Shown piece by piece: positions 17,126 through 25,344 of a stretch of DNA of 64,000 nucleotides. Each line of letters starts with the position of its first letter. Position 1 is the first letter of the stretch. Location: positions 62,001-126,000 of the forward strand of contig JBDXHU010000011.1 in assembly GCA_039989475.1 (NCBI GenBank), given 5' to 3'. The translations under genes were made by a program, and so were the position numbers. This DNA is from JBDXHU01 sp039989475 (GTDB lineage: Bacteria > Pseudomonadota > Gammaproteobacteria > Pseudomonadales > Halieaceae). The notes beneath the pieces were generated by a model that was given only the letters and a program-made list of their open reading frames with translations, was not told the DNA's origin and did not search any database.

Positions 17126-17881
17126 ATGGATGGAAAAGTTGTCATCGTTACCGGCGGCAACTCGGGCATTGGTAAAGCAACGGCTTTGCTTTACGCGGCC
17201 GAGGGAGCCAAAACTATTGTCACTGCACGGCGACGGGAAGAAGGCGAACAAGCCGTCTCCGAAATTCTCGACGGCGGTGGAACTGCCGCTTTTATTCAGG
17301 CAGATGTATCAATCGCTGCCGACGTGAAGGCCATGGTGGAAAACACCGTCAGCCTGTACGGCACGGTAGACTGCCTGTTTAATAATGCAGGTATATCCGG
17401 CAACGCGGGCCGACCTGTCGCTGACCTGGAAGAAGAGGAATGGGACCAGGTTATCGACATCAATTTAAAGGGCGTCTGGCTGGGAATGAAATACGTCATA
17501 CCGGTCATGCTCAAAAACGGCGGCGGCAGCATCGTTAATATGTCCTCCATTTACGGCCTGGTCGGCTCGCACCTGCAAATGCCTGCCTATACCGCCAGCA
17601 AGCACGGCGTCATCGGGCTAACCCGGTCTGCCGCCCGCGACTATGCCAAGGACAATATCCGCGTTAACGCGATTTGCCCCGCCTTTATTCATACACCGAT
17701 GGTGGATGCCCCCATGGATCACAGCTCTGCATTCGGTGCAAAGCTCCTCGCGCTGCACCCCATCGGCAGGCTGGGTACACCCGAGGAAATTGCTGAAGCG
17801 GTGTTGTGGTTGTCCTGTGAAAAATCTTCATTCGTGACCGGTCATTCCCTGGCCGCCGATGGTGGCGCAACCCTGGGCTAG
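17126..17881 (+). CDS. Short-chain dehydrogenase/reductase (SDR)
   Basis: About 251 residues from ATG 17126 (MDGKVVIVTGG). A TTG at 17114 with GGAGAAGG seven bases before it gives a protein four residues longer and may be the true start. Motifs: VTGGNSGIGKA cofactor loop, ARRREEG (Arg after the second strand suggests NADP), NNAGISGN, active-site serine in IVNMSSIYG, YTASKHGVIGL and the C-terminal FVTGHSLAADGGATLG. This is the cyclopentanol/3-oxoacyl reductase type of SDR. Substrate unknown. It stands alone between a divergent membrane protein gene and the DUF2092 pair. Confidence 0.87.
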   Translation: MDGKVVIVTGGNSGIGKATALLYAAEGAKTIVTARRREEGEQAVSEILDGGGTAAFIQADVSIAADVKAMVENTVSLYGTVDCLFNNAGISGNAGRPVADLEEEEWDQVIDINLKGVWLGMKYVIPVMLKNGGGSIVNMSSIYGLVGSHLQMPAYTASKHGVIGLTRSAARDYAKDNIRVNAICPAFIHTPMVDAPMDHSSAFGAKLLALHPIGRLGTPEEIAEAVLWLSCEKSSFVTGHSLAADGGATLG

Positions 17882-17961
17882 CAGCCGCCGCGTCCACTGC
17901 TGACGCTTGCAGCTATACTGTAAACCGGGCGCTCGCAAAGAGGCGCTTCCAGGGGATATCC

Positions 17962-18783
17962 ATGAAGCAATTCAGCCAAGTACTGTTAGTTCTGTTGTCA
18001 CTGCAACTGGCGCACTCTATGCCGGCGCAAAGCGATACCAAGCCAGGGGCCAGTGAATCCAGCAGCGCAGGCTCTACTGCAAGCAAGCTGGACCCCAAAG
18101 CACTCGATATTCTCAAGCGCATGGCCGATTACCTGGCAGCGGCCCCTGTCTTTTCCTATCGGAGCGAGTCGAACTACGACGTGGTGCAGCCATCCGGCAG
18201 CAAGATCGAATTCGGCGCATCCCGCCGCACCCTGGTGGCGCGGCCCAGGCATTTACGATCTGACATTCAGCGCCGGGACGGCTTGCGTGGGCAAATTGTG
18301 TTTGATGGCAGCACTATATGGGCCTACGAGCCCGATGAGAATGTCTTCGCGCAAGCAAGCCAGCCAGGCGGCCTGGACGAGTCCCTTCTCTTCGCGGTGA
18401 CTGAGTTGCATATCAAGACCCCACTGATAGACATGTTGTCAGCGGAATTCTATTCCAGGCTTACCGACAAGCTGATCGGCGCTCACGACCTGGGTGAGAA
18501 GGTGGTAGAGGGGGTTGTCTGCGATCACCTGCTGATGCGCAACGACTACGCGGATATCCAGTTGTGGATCAGCAGTGGCGACGAACCACTTCTGCAGCGT
18601 GTCGTGATCACCTACCGGGAAGAAGAGGGTCAGCCGCAGTACCGGGCACGGCTGCTGGAGTGGGATCTCTCTCCTGAATACAAAAAGGACTCGATCAGGT
18701 TTGAGCCGCCTGAGGGCGCTGAGCGCATCCGCTTTTACGTCCAGGATGCGGACCAGGGTCTCCACCAGGAGGACGAATCATGA
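17962..18783 (+). CDS. Secreted DUF2092 protein
   Basis: 273 residues. The signal peptide is MKQFSQVLLVLLSLQLAHSMPAQ. The mature part follows the DUF2092 pattern: ALDILKRMADYLAAAPVFSYRSESNYDVVQPSGSKIEFGASR, RPRHLRSDIQRRDG and GQIVFDGSTIWAYEPDENVFAQ. These periplasmic proteins share a fold related to lipoprotein carriers (LolA/LppX-like). Its job is not established. It overlaps the next gene by four bases (ATGA), so they are translationally coupled. Confidence 0.8.
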   Translation: MKQFSQVLLVLLSLQLAHSMPAQSDTKPGASESSSAGSTASKLDPKALDILKRMADYLAAAPVFSYRSESNYDVVQPSGSKIEFGASRRTLVARPRHLRSDIQRRDGLRGQIVFDGSTIWAYEPDENVFAQASQPGGLDESLLFAVTELHIKTPLIDMLSAEFYSRLTDKLIGAHDLGEKVVEGVVCDHLLMRNDYADIQLWISSGDEPLLQRVVITYREEEGQPQYRARLLEWDLSPEYKKDSIRFEPPEGAERIRFYVQDADQGLHQEDES

Positions 18784-19307
18784 TTGGCAAAAGCAGCAAA
18801 TTGGCGATGGCACTGCTGGCACTAAGCCTGGGCTCCCTGCTGGTCGTGGAATTCGCCGAGGCCCGCCGTGGCGGTGGAATGCGTGGTGGCGGCATGCGCG
18901 CCATGCGTGGCGGCCCTGCAGCCAGCGGCTCCTTCAACCGCTCCATTGCCAGGCCGTCTCGAAGCCCTGGCTTCGACAGGCCCGCGCGTCAACCCGGCTA
19001 CTCCAGACCCACCAGGGACCTGTCATCCACCACCATCGACCGTGATCGCGTTAACGAGCGAGTGGACAATCGCCAGGATTATCGCGAACAGCGCCGCGAC
19101 CGGGTTGACGATTACTATGACGACCGCAGGGACTGGTACGAGGACCGCTGGCGCACAGGCGCCTACTTGTCTATCGCTGCCTGGAACAGGATGTCCTGCC
19201 CCTATACCACCACAATCGTTGACAATATTACCTACTACGACTGTTACGGTGTTCGCTACGAGCGCGTCTATCGCGGTACCGAGATTACCTACATCATCGT
19301 CAATTAA
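18780..19307 (+). CDS. Secreted Arg/Gly-rich protein paired with DUF2092
   Basis: 175 residues, ATG 18780 inside the stop of the preceding gene. Signal peptide to about residue 28 (SLLVVEFAEA). Then comes a low-complexity RRGGGMRGGGMRAMRGGP stretch and an Arg/Asp/Tyr-rich segment (RQDYREQRRDRVDDYYDDRRDWYEDRW). The C-terminal ~50 residues look folded, with two Cys (SCPYTTT, YYDCYGVRYERVY) that could form a disulfide. Genes like this are often found next to DUF2092 genes; the role is unknown. The basic and acidic stretches could bind the outer membrane or a partner. Confidence 0.75.
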   Translation: MIGKSSKLAMALLALSLGSLLVVEFAEARRGGGMRGGGMRAMRGGPAASGSFNRSIARPSRSPGFDRPARQPGYSRPTRDLSSTTIDRDRVNERVDNRQDYREQRRDRVDDYYDDRRDWYEDRWRTGAYLSIAAWNRMSCPYTTTIVDNITYYDCYGVRYERVYRGTEITYIIVN

Positions 19308-19331
19308 CGCGCCGCCAGGGAGATAGCGCGC

Positions 19332-20459
19332 ATGGATGTAAAAAACACAGCTGGACCCGGGTTCGGCCAACTCCTGGGTGCACTGCTGCTCTCCTTGTTG
19401 CTACCGGGGTCCGCGCAAGCCGCCCAGCCGGTGATCTTTGACAATGACATGGCAATCGATGACTGGGCCACCCTGCTGTTCCTGGAGAAGCATCCAGCGG
19501 TTGAGACCATCGCCATCACCATCGCCGGCAGCGGCGAATCACACTGTGAGCCGGGTGTGCGCAATGCGCTGGCGCTTTTGCAACTGGCCGGTCGTCGCGA
19601 CCCGGTTCCGGTGGCCTGTGGCGATGCGACACCCCTGGACGGCTACTTTGTTTTCCCCGAAGCCTGGCAGGTGGACTCTGACACGCTATCGGGCGTGGCT
19701 ATTCCCGCGTCCAGCCAGGCGGGCAGTGAGCAGCACGCGGTCGAAGTCATCCACACAGCGATCGCCTCGAGTACTGAGCCGGTGGTAATCCTCGCGACCG
19801 GACCACTCACCAATATTGCACAGTGGCTGGCCCGCTATCCCGACGACGTGGCTGGCGTGAGTCGGCTGGTCATCATGGGAGGCAGCCTTGATGCGCCGGG
19901 CAATATCATCGTGCCCGGATTCTCCGACGGCAATCCCAACACCGAGGCGGAGTGGAACCTGTATGTTGATCCTGTCGCCGCCGACCGGGTGTTCCGTTCT
20001 GGCATAAACCTGGAAATGGTGGGGCTGGATGTGACGAACAAGGTGCGGGTGACAGCGGAATTCGCCAGCGACTTTAAAGCCAGGGCAACGGACCCGGCAG
20101 CGAAGTTCTGGGACCAGATACTCGACAAGAACGACTGGTTCATCGCCTCGAATGAATACTATTTCTGGGATGTGCTGGCGGCGCTGGTCGTGGTGGAGCC
20201 GCAAACCCTGTGCCGGGGAAAGCGGTTTTCCCTGGGCGTGAAACACCAGTGTTCCGATGACATCTGGGCAGCCAGTTCCGACCTGTCCATGCCTCCGCTA
20301 ACGCCCGAGGGGAATCCCCGCTGTCATCTTGATGCCGCCACCGCGGGCGAGGTGCACAGGGTAGAGGGTGCCAGCAGCGTCATGGTCTGCCAGGCAACGG
20401 ATGCGAGCAGGGCCTTTGAGATATTCACCGCAACCCTGACGGGCACAGCACCCCAATAG
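19332..20459 (+). CDS. Secreted nucleoside hydrolase-like protein (inosine-uridine type)
   Basis: 375 residues. Signal peptide with core LLGALLLSLLLPGSAQA. The family N-terminal calcium/ribose motif appears as VIFDNDMAIDDW near residue 37, where classical enzymes have DTDPGIDD, so the first aspartates are kept. ATGPLTNIAQWL and VIMGGS follow, then GFSDGNPNTEAEWNLYVDPVAADRVF, all family hallmarks. It should cleave nucleosides, or another N-riboside, in the periplasm. Longer than the usual ~320 residues, with extra Cys-containing segments near the end (CHLDAAT, MVCQATDA). It lies 24 bases after the DUF2092 pair. Its TAG abuts the convergent soxR stop with no gap. Confidence 0.85.
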   Translation: MDVKNTAGPGFGQLLGALLLSLLLPGSAQAAQPVIFDNDMAIDDWATLLFLEKHPAVETIAITIAGSGESHCEPGVRNALALLQLAGRRDPVPVACGDATPLDGYFVFPEAWQVDSDTLSGVAIPASSQAGSEQHAVEVIHTAIASSTEPVVILATGPLTNIAQWLARYPDDVAGVSRLVIMGGSLDAPGNIIVPGFSDGNPNTEAEWNLYVDPVAADRVFRSGINLEMVGLDVTNKVRVTAEFASDFKARATDPAAKFWDQILDKNDWFIASNEYYFWDVLAALVVVEPQTLCRGKRFSLGVKHQCSDDIWAASSDLSMPPLTPEGNPRCHLDAATAGEVHRVEGASSVMVCQATDASRAFEIFTATLTGTAPQ

Positions 20460-20906
20460 CTACTTGCCCGCGCGTTCCAGGATCACCGGGCCACTGCCTT
20501 CAGCAGCCAGCTTGTCGTCTTCGTTGTAAATCGGGCAGTTTTTCATCGACAGGCAGCCACAGCCAATGCAGCCGGTGAGGGAATCGCGCAGCCGCTCCAG
20601 GTAAGCAATCCGTGCAGAGAGTGCAGCCTGCCAGCCGGAAGACAGTTTCTGCCAGTCTTTCATGGTCGGCGTGCGCTGGTCTGGCAGGCTGGCAAAGGCC
20701 TGCCTGATTTCCTCCAGACTGATACCCATTTTTTGGGCCGCCTTGATGACCGACACCCGGCGCAACACCTCCGCCTTGTAACGTCGCTGGTTGCCGGCGT
20801 TGCGTGAGCTGTGTATGAGACCTTTCTGCTCATAGAAATGCAGGGTACTGACATTGACGCCACAGCGTTGCGCCACCTTCCCCACCGTCCAGTTCGCCCC
20901 TTCCAT
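20460..20906 (-). CDS. soxR: Redox-sensing MerR-family regulator SoxR
   Basis: 148 residues from ATG 20906 (MEGANWTVGK), preferred over the ATG ten codons upstream because GGGAGAGG precedes it. Residues 6-75 are the MerR HTH (VGKVAQRCGVNVSTLHFYEQKGL). The [2Fe-2S] cysteines are Cys113, 116, 118 and 124 in CIGCGCLSMKNC, the exact spacing of E. coli SoxR, followed by PIYNEDD. SoxR senses redox-cycling compounds or superoxide and activates promoters with a 19-base spacer. Just such a promoter lies between this gene and the divergent glyoxalase-like gene. Confidence 0.95.
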   Translation of the reverse strand: MEGANWTVGKVAQRCGVNVSTLHFYEQKGLIHSSRNAGNQRRYKAEVLRRVSVIKAAQKMGISLEEIRQAFASLPDQRTPTMKDWQKLSSGWQAALSARIAYLERLRDSLTGCIGCGCLSMKNCPIYNEDDKLAAEGSGPVILERAGK

Positions 20907-20965
20907 GCACCCTCTCCCGCACTTTCTGTCTCGCAAGCCAGTTTCCAGAATAGTGAAAAAAGTGC

Positions 20966-20996
20966 TTTACCTCAACCTAACTTGAGGTATTAAGAT
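20966..20996 (+). promoter_or_regulatory. SoxR-box promoter with 19-base spacer
   Basis: The -35 box TTTACC (20966-20971) and -10 box TAAGAT (20991-20996) are 19 bases apart, the over-long spacing used by SoxR/MerR regulators. The palindrome ACCTCAACCTAACTTGAGGT (20969-20988) fills the spacer. From memory, the E. coli soxS box is nearly the same (CCTCAAGTTAACTTGAGG). It drives the gene at 21027 and probably the FMN reductase after it. Confidence 0.9.
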
Positions 20997-21026
20997 GCCC
21001 GGGAAATCCACAAACAGGAGAACATC

Positions 21027-21446
21027 ATGTTGCATCTGGAACATCTGAATTTGGTAGTCAGTGACATCCCCGCGGCTCTCAGCTTCTACCAGGCGGCCTT
21101 TCCGCACTGGCGTGTGCGCGACGAAGGGGCCAGCGAGTGGGCCGGCAAGGCCAGGAAGTGGCTGCACTTCGGTGATGACTACCAGTATCTCACCTTCAAC
21201 GACAATGGCACTGGCGACAACAGGGATCTAGGCGGCCACCAGCCCGGCCTGGCCCATTTCGCTTTTGTGACCGGCAATATCGACGCGGTCATTGCGCGAC
21301 TGGGCGCAGCCGGCTTTGCCGCGTCCAAGGACGGCGCCGATGAGCCGCACCGTAGAAATGTCTACTTTATGGACCCGAATGGTTTCGAAGTGGAATTTGT
21401 CCAATATCTCAGCGATATCCCCGAGCAACGCAACCTGTCCAGCTGA
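21027..21446 (+). CDS. Glyoxalase/VOC-fold protein in the SoxR regulon
   Basis: 139 residues, one vicinal-oxygen-chelate domain. LHLEHLNLVVSDIPAALSFYQAAFP at the start carries the first metal His. LAHFAFVTGNIDAVIARL and NVYFMDPNGFEVEFVQYLS carry the second half with its metal Glu. Such proteins act as glyoxalases, dioxygenases or drug-binding resistance proteins; which applies here cannot be told. It lies 31 bases after the SoxR-type promoter and 22 bases before an NADPH-FMN reductase. A role in redox-cycler or electrophile defence is likely. Confidence 0.87.
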   Translation: MLHLEHLNLVVSDIPAALSFYQAAFPHWRVRDEGASEWAGKARKWLHFGDDYQYLTFNDNGTGDNRDLGGHQPGLAHFAFVTGNIDAVIARLGAAGFAASKDGADEPHRRNVYFMDPNGFEVEFVQYLSDIPEQRNLSS

Positions 21447-21468
21447 GCCTTCAGGAGGAGGAAGAAAG

Positions 21469-22005
21469 ATGAAAGTTCTAGCCTTTGGAACCAGCAATAA
21501 CCGACAGTCAATCAATCGCAGCCTGGCCGGCTACGCCGCGGGTCTTGTGGAAGGTGCGAGTGTCGAGATCCTGGATATTAACGATTACGAAATGCCCATA
21601 TTCAGTGATGAACGCGAGCAGGAACTGGGCCAGCCGCCACAGGCCCTGGCCTTCTCACAGAAGATTGCGGAGGCGGACGCCCTGGTGGTGTCTTTCGCTG
21701 AGCACAATGGCAGCTATACCGCTGCCTACAAGAACCTGTTCGACTGGGTATCTCGTATCGACAGAGCCGTATTCCAGGATAAGCCCGTCGTCTACCTGGC
21801 GACCTCCCCCGGGCCTGGTGGTGCCGCCGGCGTGCTGGCTGCGGCGGTAGGGTCTGCCGCCCACTTCGGCGCCAGGCTTATCGCCAGCCTGTCGGTACCG
21901 CGCTTTCAGAACAATTTTGATAGCCAGGCCGGGCACATGACCAATCCCTCTTTGCTGGCGGAACTGAAGCAGGCAATGCAGCTACTGAATCAGGCGACCG
22001 CGTAG
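21469..22005 (+). CDS. NADPH-dependent FMN reductase
   Basis: 178 residues from ATG 21469 with a strong GGAGGAGG; the longer in-frame extension runs through the previous gene and is not used. Flavodoxin-like FMN_red fold: KVLAFGTSNNRQSINRSLAGYA binds the FMN phosphate, VVSFAEHNGSYTAAYKNLFDWVS is the family motif, and ATSPGPGGAAGVL is a second flavin loop. It should reduce flavins or quinones with NADPH, fitting the upstream SoxR promoter. Its last 16 bases overlap the end of the convergent hemerythrin-esterase gene. Confidence 0.9.
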   Translation: MKVLAFGTSNNRQSINRSLAGYAAGLVEGASVEILDINDYEMPIFSDEREQELGQPPQALAFSQKIAEADALVVSFAEHNGSYTAAYKNLFDWVSRIDRAVFQDKPVVYLATSPGPGGAAGVLAAAVGSAAHFGARLIASLSVPRFQNNFDSQAGHMTNPSLLAELKQAMQLLNQATA

Positions 22006-23720
22006 CGCTCCGGCAGCGGCTCCAGCGAACTGCTGTTGATGAATTCCGCCATCCGATCTATCGCTACCTGCGCCTCCGGCAGCAGGCCGAATATGGGAAA
22101 CACATGTGGCATCTCGTTCCAGACTTCCAGGAAGAATGGCACGTTAGCATCTTCCGCCTGGCGCGCGGCACGCACCGTGTCATCGAGCAGGATTTCGGTG
22201 CTGCCGACCTGCCCCAGCATCGGCGGCAGACCATCGAAGTCAGCAAACACGGGGGATATAAACCGGTCCTCGGGCAGCGCTTCGCCAATATAGAGCTGAT
22301 GCATCTCGGAGCTGCGATGGGTGGGTAGAATTGGATCCTTATGCTTGTTGAGCTTGCGTGACTCACCGCTATACGTGAGGTCGCCCAGTGGCGATAAGAC
22401 AATGGCATTGGCAGGTAGTGGCGTACCCTCATCCCTCAGTGCCAGCAAGGTGCTCATAACCAGTCCGCCGCCGGCAGAATCCCCTGCCACGGTAATGTCA
22501 GCCGGCTTTATGCCCTGTTCCAACAAGTCATGGTAGGCCGCCAGGCAGTCTTCCAGTCCGCCGGGGAATGGGATCTCGGGTGCCAGGCTGTAGTGCACCA
22601 GCAATGCCCTGGTGTTGGCCGCCTTACAGATTTTGGCGACAAAGAGCCTGTGCTGGGTGGCGGTGCGAATGATAAATCCACCACCGGGGAAATACAGCAA
22701 AACCTTCCTGGGCCTCTTGCGGGCGATATTTATCCATTCGCCCTGGTAACTTTTGCCGCTGACAGCACGTACCTTTACGTCGGGCGGCGTGCGTGCATCC
22801 TGCTGGGCATCCAGGCGCTCGGTCATGGAACGCATGGACTCGATACTGCCAAAGCGCATCAAGGGCTTCATGGTACGGCGGGTGAACGCATTCAAGACTC
22901 TTGCCTGCCAACTGGGGCTGCCCCCGCGTTTGCGCCGGGTCGGCCACAGGCTGAGTGCCCGACGCCGCTCGCTGGCTTCTGTCAGCGCCTCAGACAGTCG
23001 CATAATGAAATACTCGAGTGCCGTGTACTGGCGGCTGACCAGGTCGAAGCTGACGTCTTCCAGGGTTGCTCGCAGGCTACGGCCCAGCCGTCGATATTGC
23101 TGTTGTACCTGGCCACCAAATAGCGGGTCGTCCAGGTAACGGGTCCTGGCATCCAGCTTGCCCAGCTCGGCCTTGCTCAACTTGCCCTTGGCACTGGGGA
23201 ATATTTTGCTCGACTCATAGCCAATATGATTGCGGTAGCCGCGCACATAGCTGTTGAGAGTGCTCAGTAGCTCCGGACGGTCAGCTGGCTCGCCTGCAAC
23301 AATGGCGCGGACCTGCTTGAACAGCTTGTCGTTATAGCTATGCAGGGTCTCGTGTTCCCGCTGCAAGCGGTCCAGGGTCGACTGGAAGTTTTTGTCACGC
23401 TTTAACAGGGTTTTGAATAGCAGATCTTCCCGCGGGTGATGGTACTGCCCCGGGTAGTGAGTCAGGTAGTCGATAATATCCAGCAGCAAGGGATAGTCAG
23501 GGACCTTGCCAGGTTTGAGTTTGGCGGCTTCCGCCTCCAGCTTGTCCAGCAGTGAGGCGATATAGCCATGCTCACTGTTCAGGGTTTCGATGATACCCAC
23601 TAAAGGAGCATCGTTATCGGCCGCCTTACGCCGTATACCACTTCCAGAAAAGGAGAAATTCCTGTCTTCGAAGCTTAGGACCTGGGCCACGGAATCAGTG
23701 GCCTTGGCAGGGTTTGCCAT
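21990..23720 (-). CDS. Hemerythrin domain fused to HSL-type esterase/lipase
   Basis: 576 residues. Residues ~38-200 are a hemerythrin HHE domain with likely iron ligands His51, His95, Glu98, His123, His165 and Glu169 (NSEHG, YHHPREDLLF, REHETLH, RNHIGYESSKIFP). After a linker, residues ~330-565 are an alpha/beta hydrolase of the hormone-sensitive lipase family. It has the oxyanion loop YFPGGGF (FPGGG in place of HGGG), the nucleophile Ser415 in AGDSAGGG, an acid in EILLDD and a base in EMPHVFP. Hemerythrins bind oxygen or sense NO/iron, and HSL enzymes cleave short acyl esters. One chain could couple oxygen state to lipid ester cleavage (inference). It is divergent to the WS/DGAT cluster. GGGAGG precedes the ATG. 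Confidence 0.9.
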   Translation of the reverse strand: MANPAKATDSVAQVLSFEDRNFSFSGSGIRRKAADNDAPLVGIIETLNSEHGYIASLLDKLEAEAAKLKPGKVPDYPLLLDIIDYLTHYPGQYHHPREDLLFKTLLKRDKNFQSTLDRLQREHETLHSYNDKLFKQVRAIVAGEPADRPELLSTLNSYVRGYRNHIGYESSKIFPSAKGKLSKAELGKLDARTRYLDDPLFGGQVQQQYRRLGRSLRATLEDVSFDLVSRQYTALEYFIMRLSEALTEASERRRALSLWPTRRKRGGSPSWQARVLNAFTRRTMKPLMRFGSIESMRSMTERLDAQQDARTPPDVKVRAVSGKSYQGEWINIARKRPRKVLLYFPGGGFIIRTATQHRLFVAKICKAANTRALLVHYSLAPEIPFPGGLEDCLAAYHDLLEQGIKPADITVAGDSAGGGLVMSTLLALRDEGTPLPANAIVLSPLGDLTYSGESRKLNKHKDPILPTHRSSEMHQLYIGEALPEDRFISPVFADFDGLPPMLGQVGSTEILLDDTVRAARQAEDANVPFFLEVWNEMPHVFPIFGLLPEAQVAIDRMAEFINSSSLEPLPERYAVA

Positions 23721-23739
23721 GACTAACCTCCCTCGTTTA

Positions 23740-23751
23740 GAGCATATGCTC
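23740..23751. promoter_or_regulatory. 12-base perfect palindrome upstream of the hemerythrin-esterase gene
   Basis: GAGCATATGCTC is a perfect palindrome 20 bases before the ATG of the minus-strand gene. It could be an operator overlapping the 5' untranslated region. No binding protein is suggested by the sequence. Confidence 0.3.
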
Positions 23752-23780
23752 CAGTGTGCGCGAAGGCGGTGCTGGTGTTA

Positions 23781-23794
23781 ATGACTTACATCAA
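23781..23794 (+). promoter_or_regulatory. Weak Fnr/Anr-like site in the esterase/WS-DGAT divergent region
   Basis: ATGAC-TTAC-ATCAA fits TTGAT-N4-ATCAA at 8 of 10 positions, with one perfect half. It lies between the hemerythrin-esterase gene and the WS/DGAT gene at 23893. The best nearby -10 (TATAGG, 23820-23825) is not at the ideal distance, so this is tentative. Confidence 0.25.
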
Positions 23795-23892
23795 CTAAAG
23801 CACCGGGTAGTAGTGCAATTATAGGCAAGCCAGCCCTGCAACAGGGACGTCTATACTTGGTTGGTCGATCGCGATTGTCGGAGGAAAACGGG

Positions 23893-25344
23893 GTGGAAAA
23901 GCTCGGCGCATTTGACCAGCTGTTTTACAAGGCAGACCAGTACCAGGTGGCCACCATGATCATGGGAGGGGCGTCAATTCTCGCCCCGGCCAGGAAGGGG
24001 GGGCGCCTGAACGCGCGAGCCATTGCCGGTCACCTCGGCGCACGCCTGGGTAAGATACCGCTAATGCGAGTCAAGCTGGTACAGGATCAACTGCGTCTGG
24101 GCAGTATGCACAAGATCCAGGACACCAACTTCGATATCGACGACCATATCAATGTGATTTCCCTGCCAAAGGGCGCTGGCTACGCTGAGCTCAGTGAATG
24201 CCTGGCTGAGCAGTCGGCGATACCACTGGACTTACCAAACCTCTGGCGCTGGACAGTGATCGAGGGTCTCAAGGGCGGCAAGCTGGCAATCTTCTGCAAG
24301 GTACACCACGCACTGGCCGACGGCGTCGGCCTGATGGAAGCACTGAGCTCAATTTATGACCCCGAGCCAGTGCGGCCTGAAAAGCTCGCCACTGCCTCCT
24401 TCGAGGCCGAGGAGGAACCCAGTAACTACCAGTTGTTGCGAGCCGCGGTGGCGGAATCGGCAAGCCGCCTGGTGGTTAAGACACCGCGATTTATTGCGAA
24501 GAACGCGGGGCCGATATTGTCATCTGTGGGCAGTGGCGTCAGGGAACTGTGGGAAGCGCGCAATGATCCGGACAGCAGCTTTGCCATGCCGGAGGTCTCG
24601 CCGACCTCACTCAATACCAGTGAGTACTCGGGACGACGTGCCGTTGCCTGGAAGACGCTCTCCCTGCCAGAAATAAAGACACTGGCCCGCCACTTTGACT
24701 GCAAGGTCAACGATATTGGCCTGCTATTGTATTCCTGGGCCATGCAGCACTATTTCGCCGGCACCGGTGAAGACATTGATTTCGACCTCTGGTGCGCCAT
24801 GCCGATGAGCACCCGCACAAGTAGCTCAGGTGAAGGCGGCAACCAGGTCACAGTCGCCCGTCTCAGTTTGCATAACACCCTGACCGATCCCCTCGAACGC
24901 CTCAAGGCCATTAACCAGGACGCGCTGAAGCTGAAGCAAACCATGCGCCCGGAGCAGCCGGTGATCGACATGGAGGAGTTGGCCGACCTGGTCTTTCCAA
25001 CCGTCCTGGACGGCTTGCTCTACCTGTCGGGTAAATTCAATTTGCTGGGACGCCTGGGTGGGCGTTTCGCCGTCGCCAATGCACTTTTCAGTAATGTGCC
25101 CGGACCGCCTAGTCAGGTATGCGTGGCAAACGCGGTAATGGTTGAAAGCATACCCATGATTCCCGCAGTAGACGTGCTCGCCGTGAGCGGCGGCATCACC
25201 TCTGTCGATCAGGCAATTACGATTGGTTTTCACTGCGATGGTGGCGTCGTCGAAAATCCGGGCTTGTTCCTGGAGGGGATAGACGCCGGCATGGCTGCAC
25301 TCACCGCCGCCATGGAAAAACCTGGAGAGTACTATGACTTATAA
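23893..25344 (+). CDS. WS/DGAT wax ester synthase/diacylglycerol acyltransferase
   Basis: 483 residues from GTG 23893, eight bases after CGGAGG. The open frame extends upstream to a TTG at 23857, but that lacks a ribosome-binding site. The catalytic motif is HHALADG at residues 138-144. The C-terminal domain has VNDIGLLLYSWAMQHYF, the conserved FSNVPGP and ITIGFHCDGG. It makes wax esters or triacylglycerol at the membrane or lipid-body surface. The last 11 bases overlap the start of an acyl-CoA ligase gene, and another WS/DGAT follows, so the three form a lipid operon. It is not a close copy of the other two WS/DGAT genes. Confidence 0.92.
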   Translation: MEKLGAFDQLFYKADQYQVATMIMGGASILAPARKGGRLNARAIAGHLGARLGKIPLMRVKLVQDQLRLGSMHKIQDTNFDIDDHINVISLPKGAGYAELSECLAEQSAIPLDLPNLWRWTVIEGLKGGKLAIFCKVHHALADGVGLMEALSSIYDPEPVRPEKLATASFEAEEEPSNYQLLRAAVAESASRLVVKTPRFIAKNAGPILSSVGSGVRELWEARNDPDSSFAMPEVSPTSLNTSEYSGRRAVAWKTLSLPEIKTLARHFDCKVNDIGLLLYSWAMQHYFAGTGEDIDFDLWCAMPMSTRTSSSGEGGNQVTVARLSLHNTLTDPLERLKAINQDALKLKQTMRPEQPVIDMEELADLVFPTVLDGLLYLSGKFNLLGRLGGRFAVANALFSNVPGPPSQVCVANAVMVESIPMIPAVDVLAVSGGITSVDQAITIGFHCDGGVVENPGLFLEGIDAGMAALTAAMEKPGEYYDL

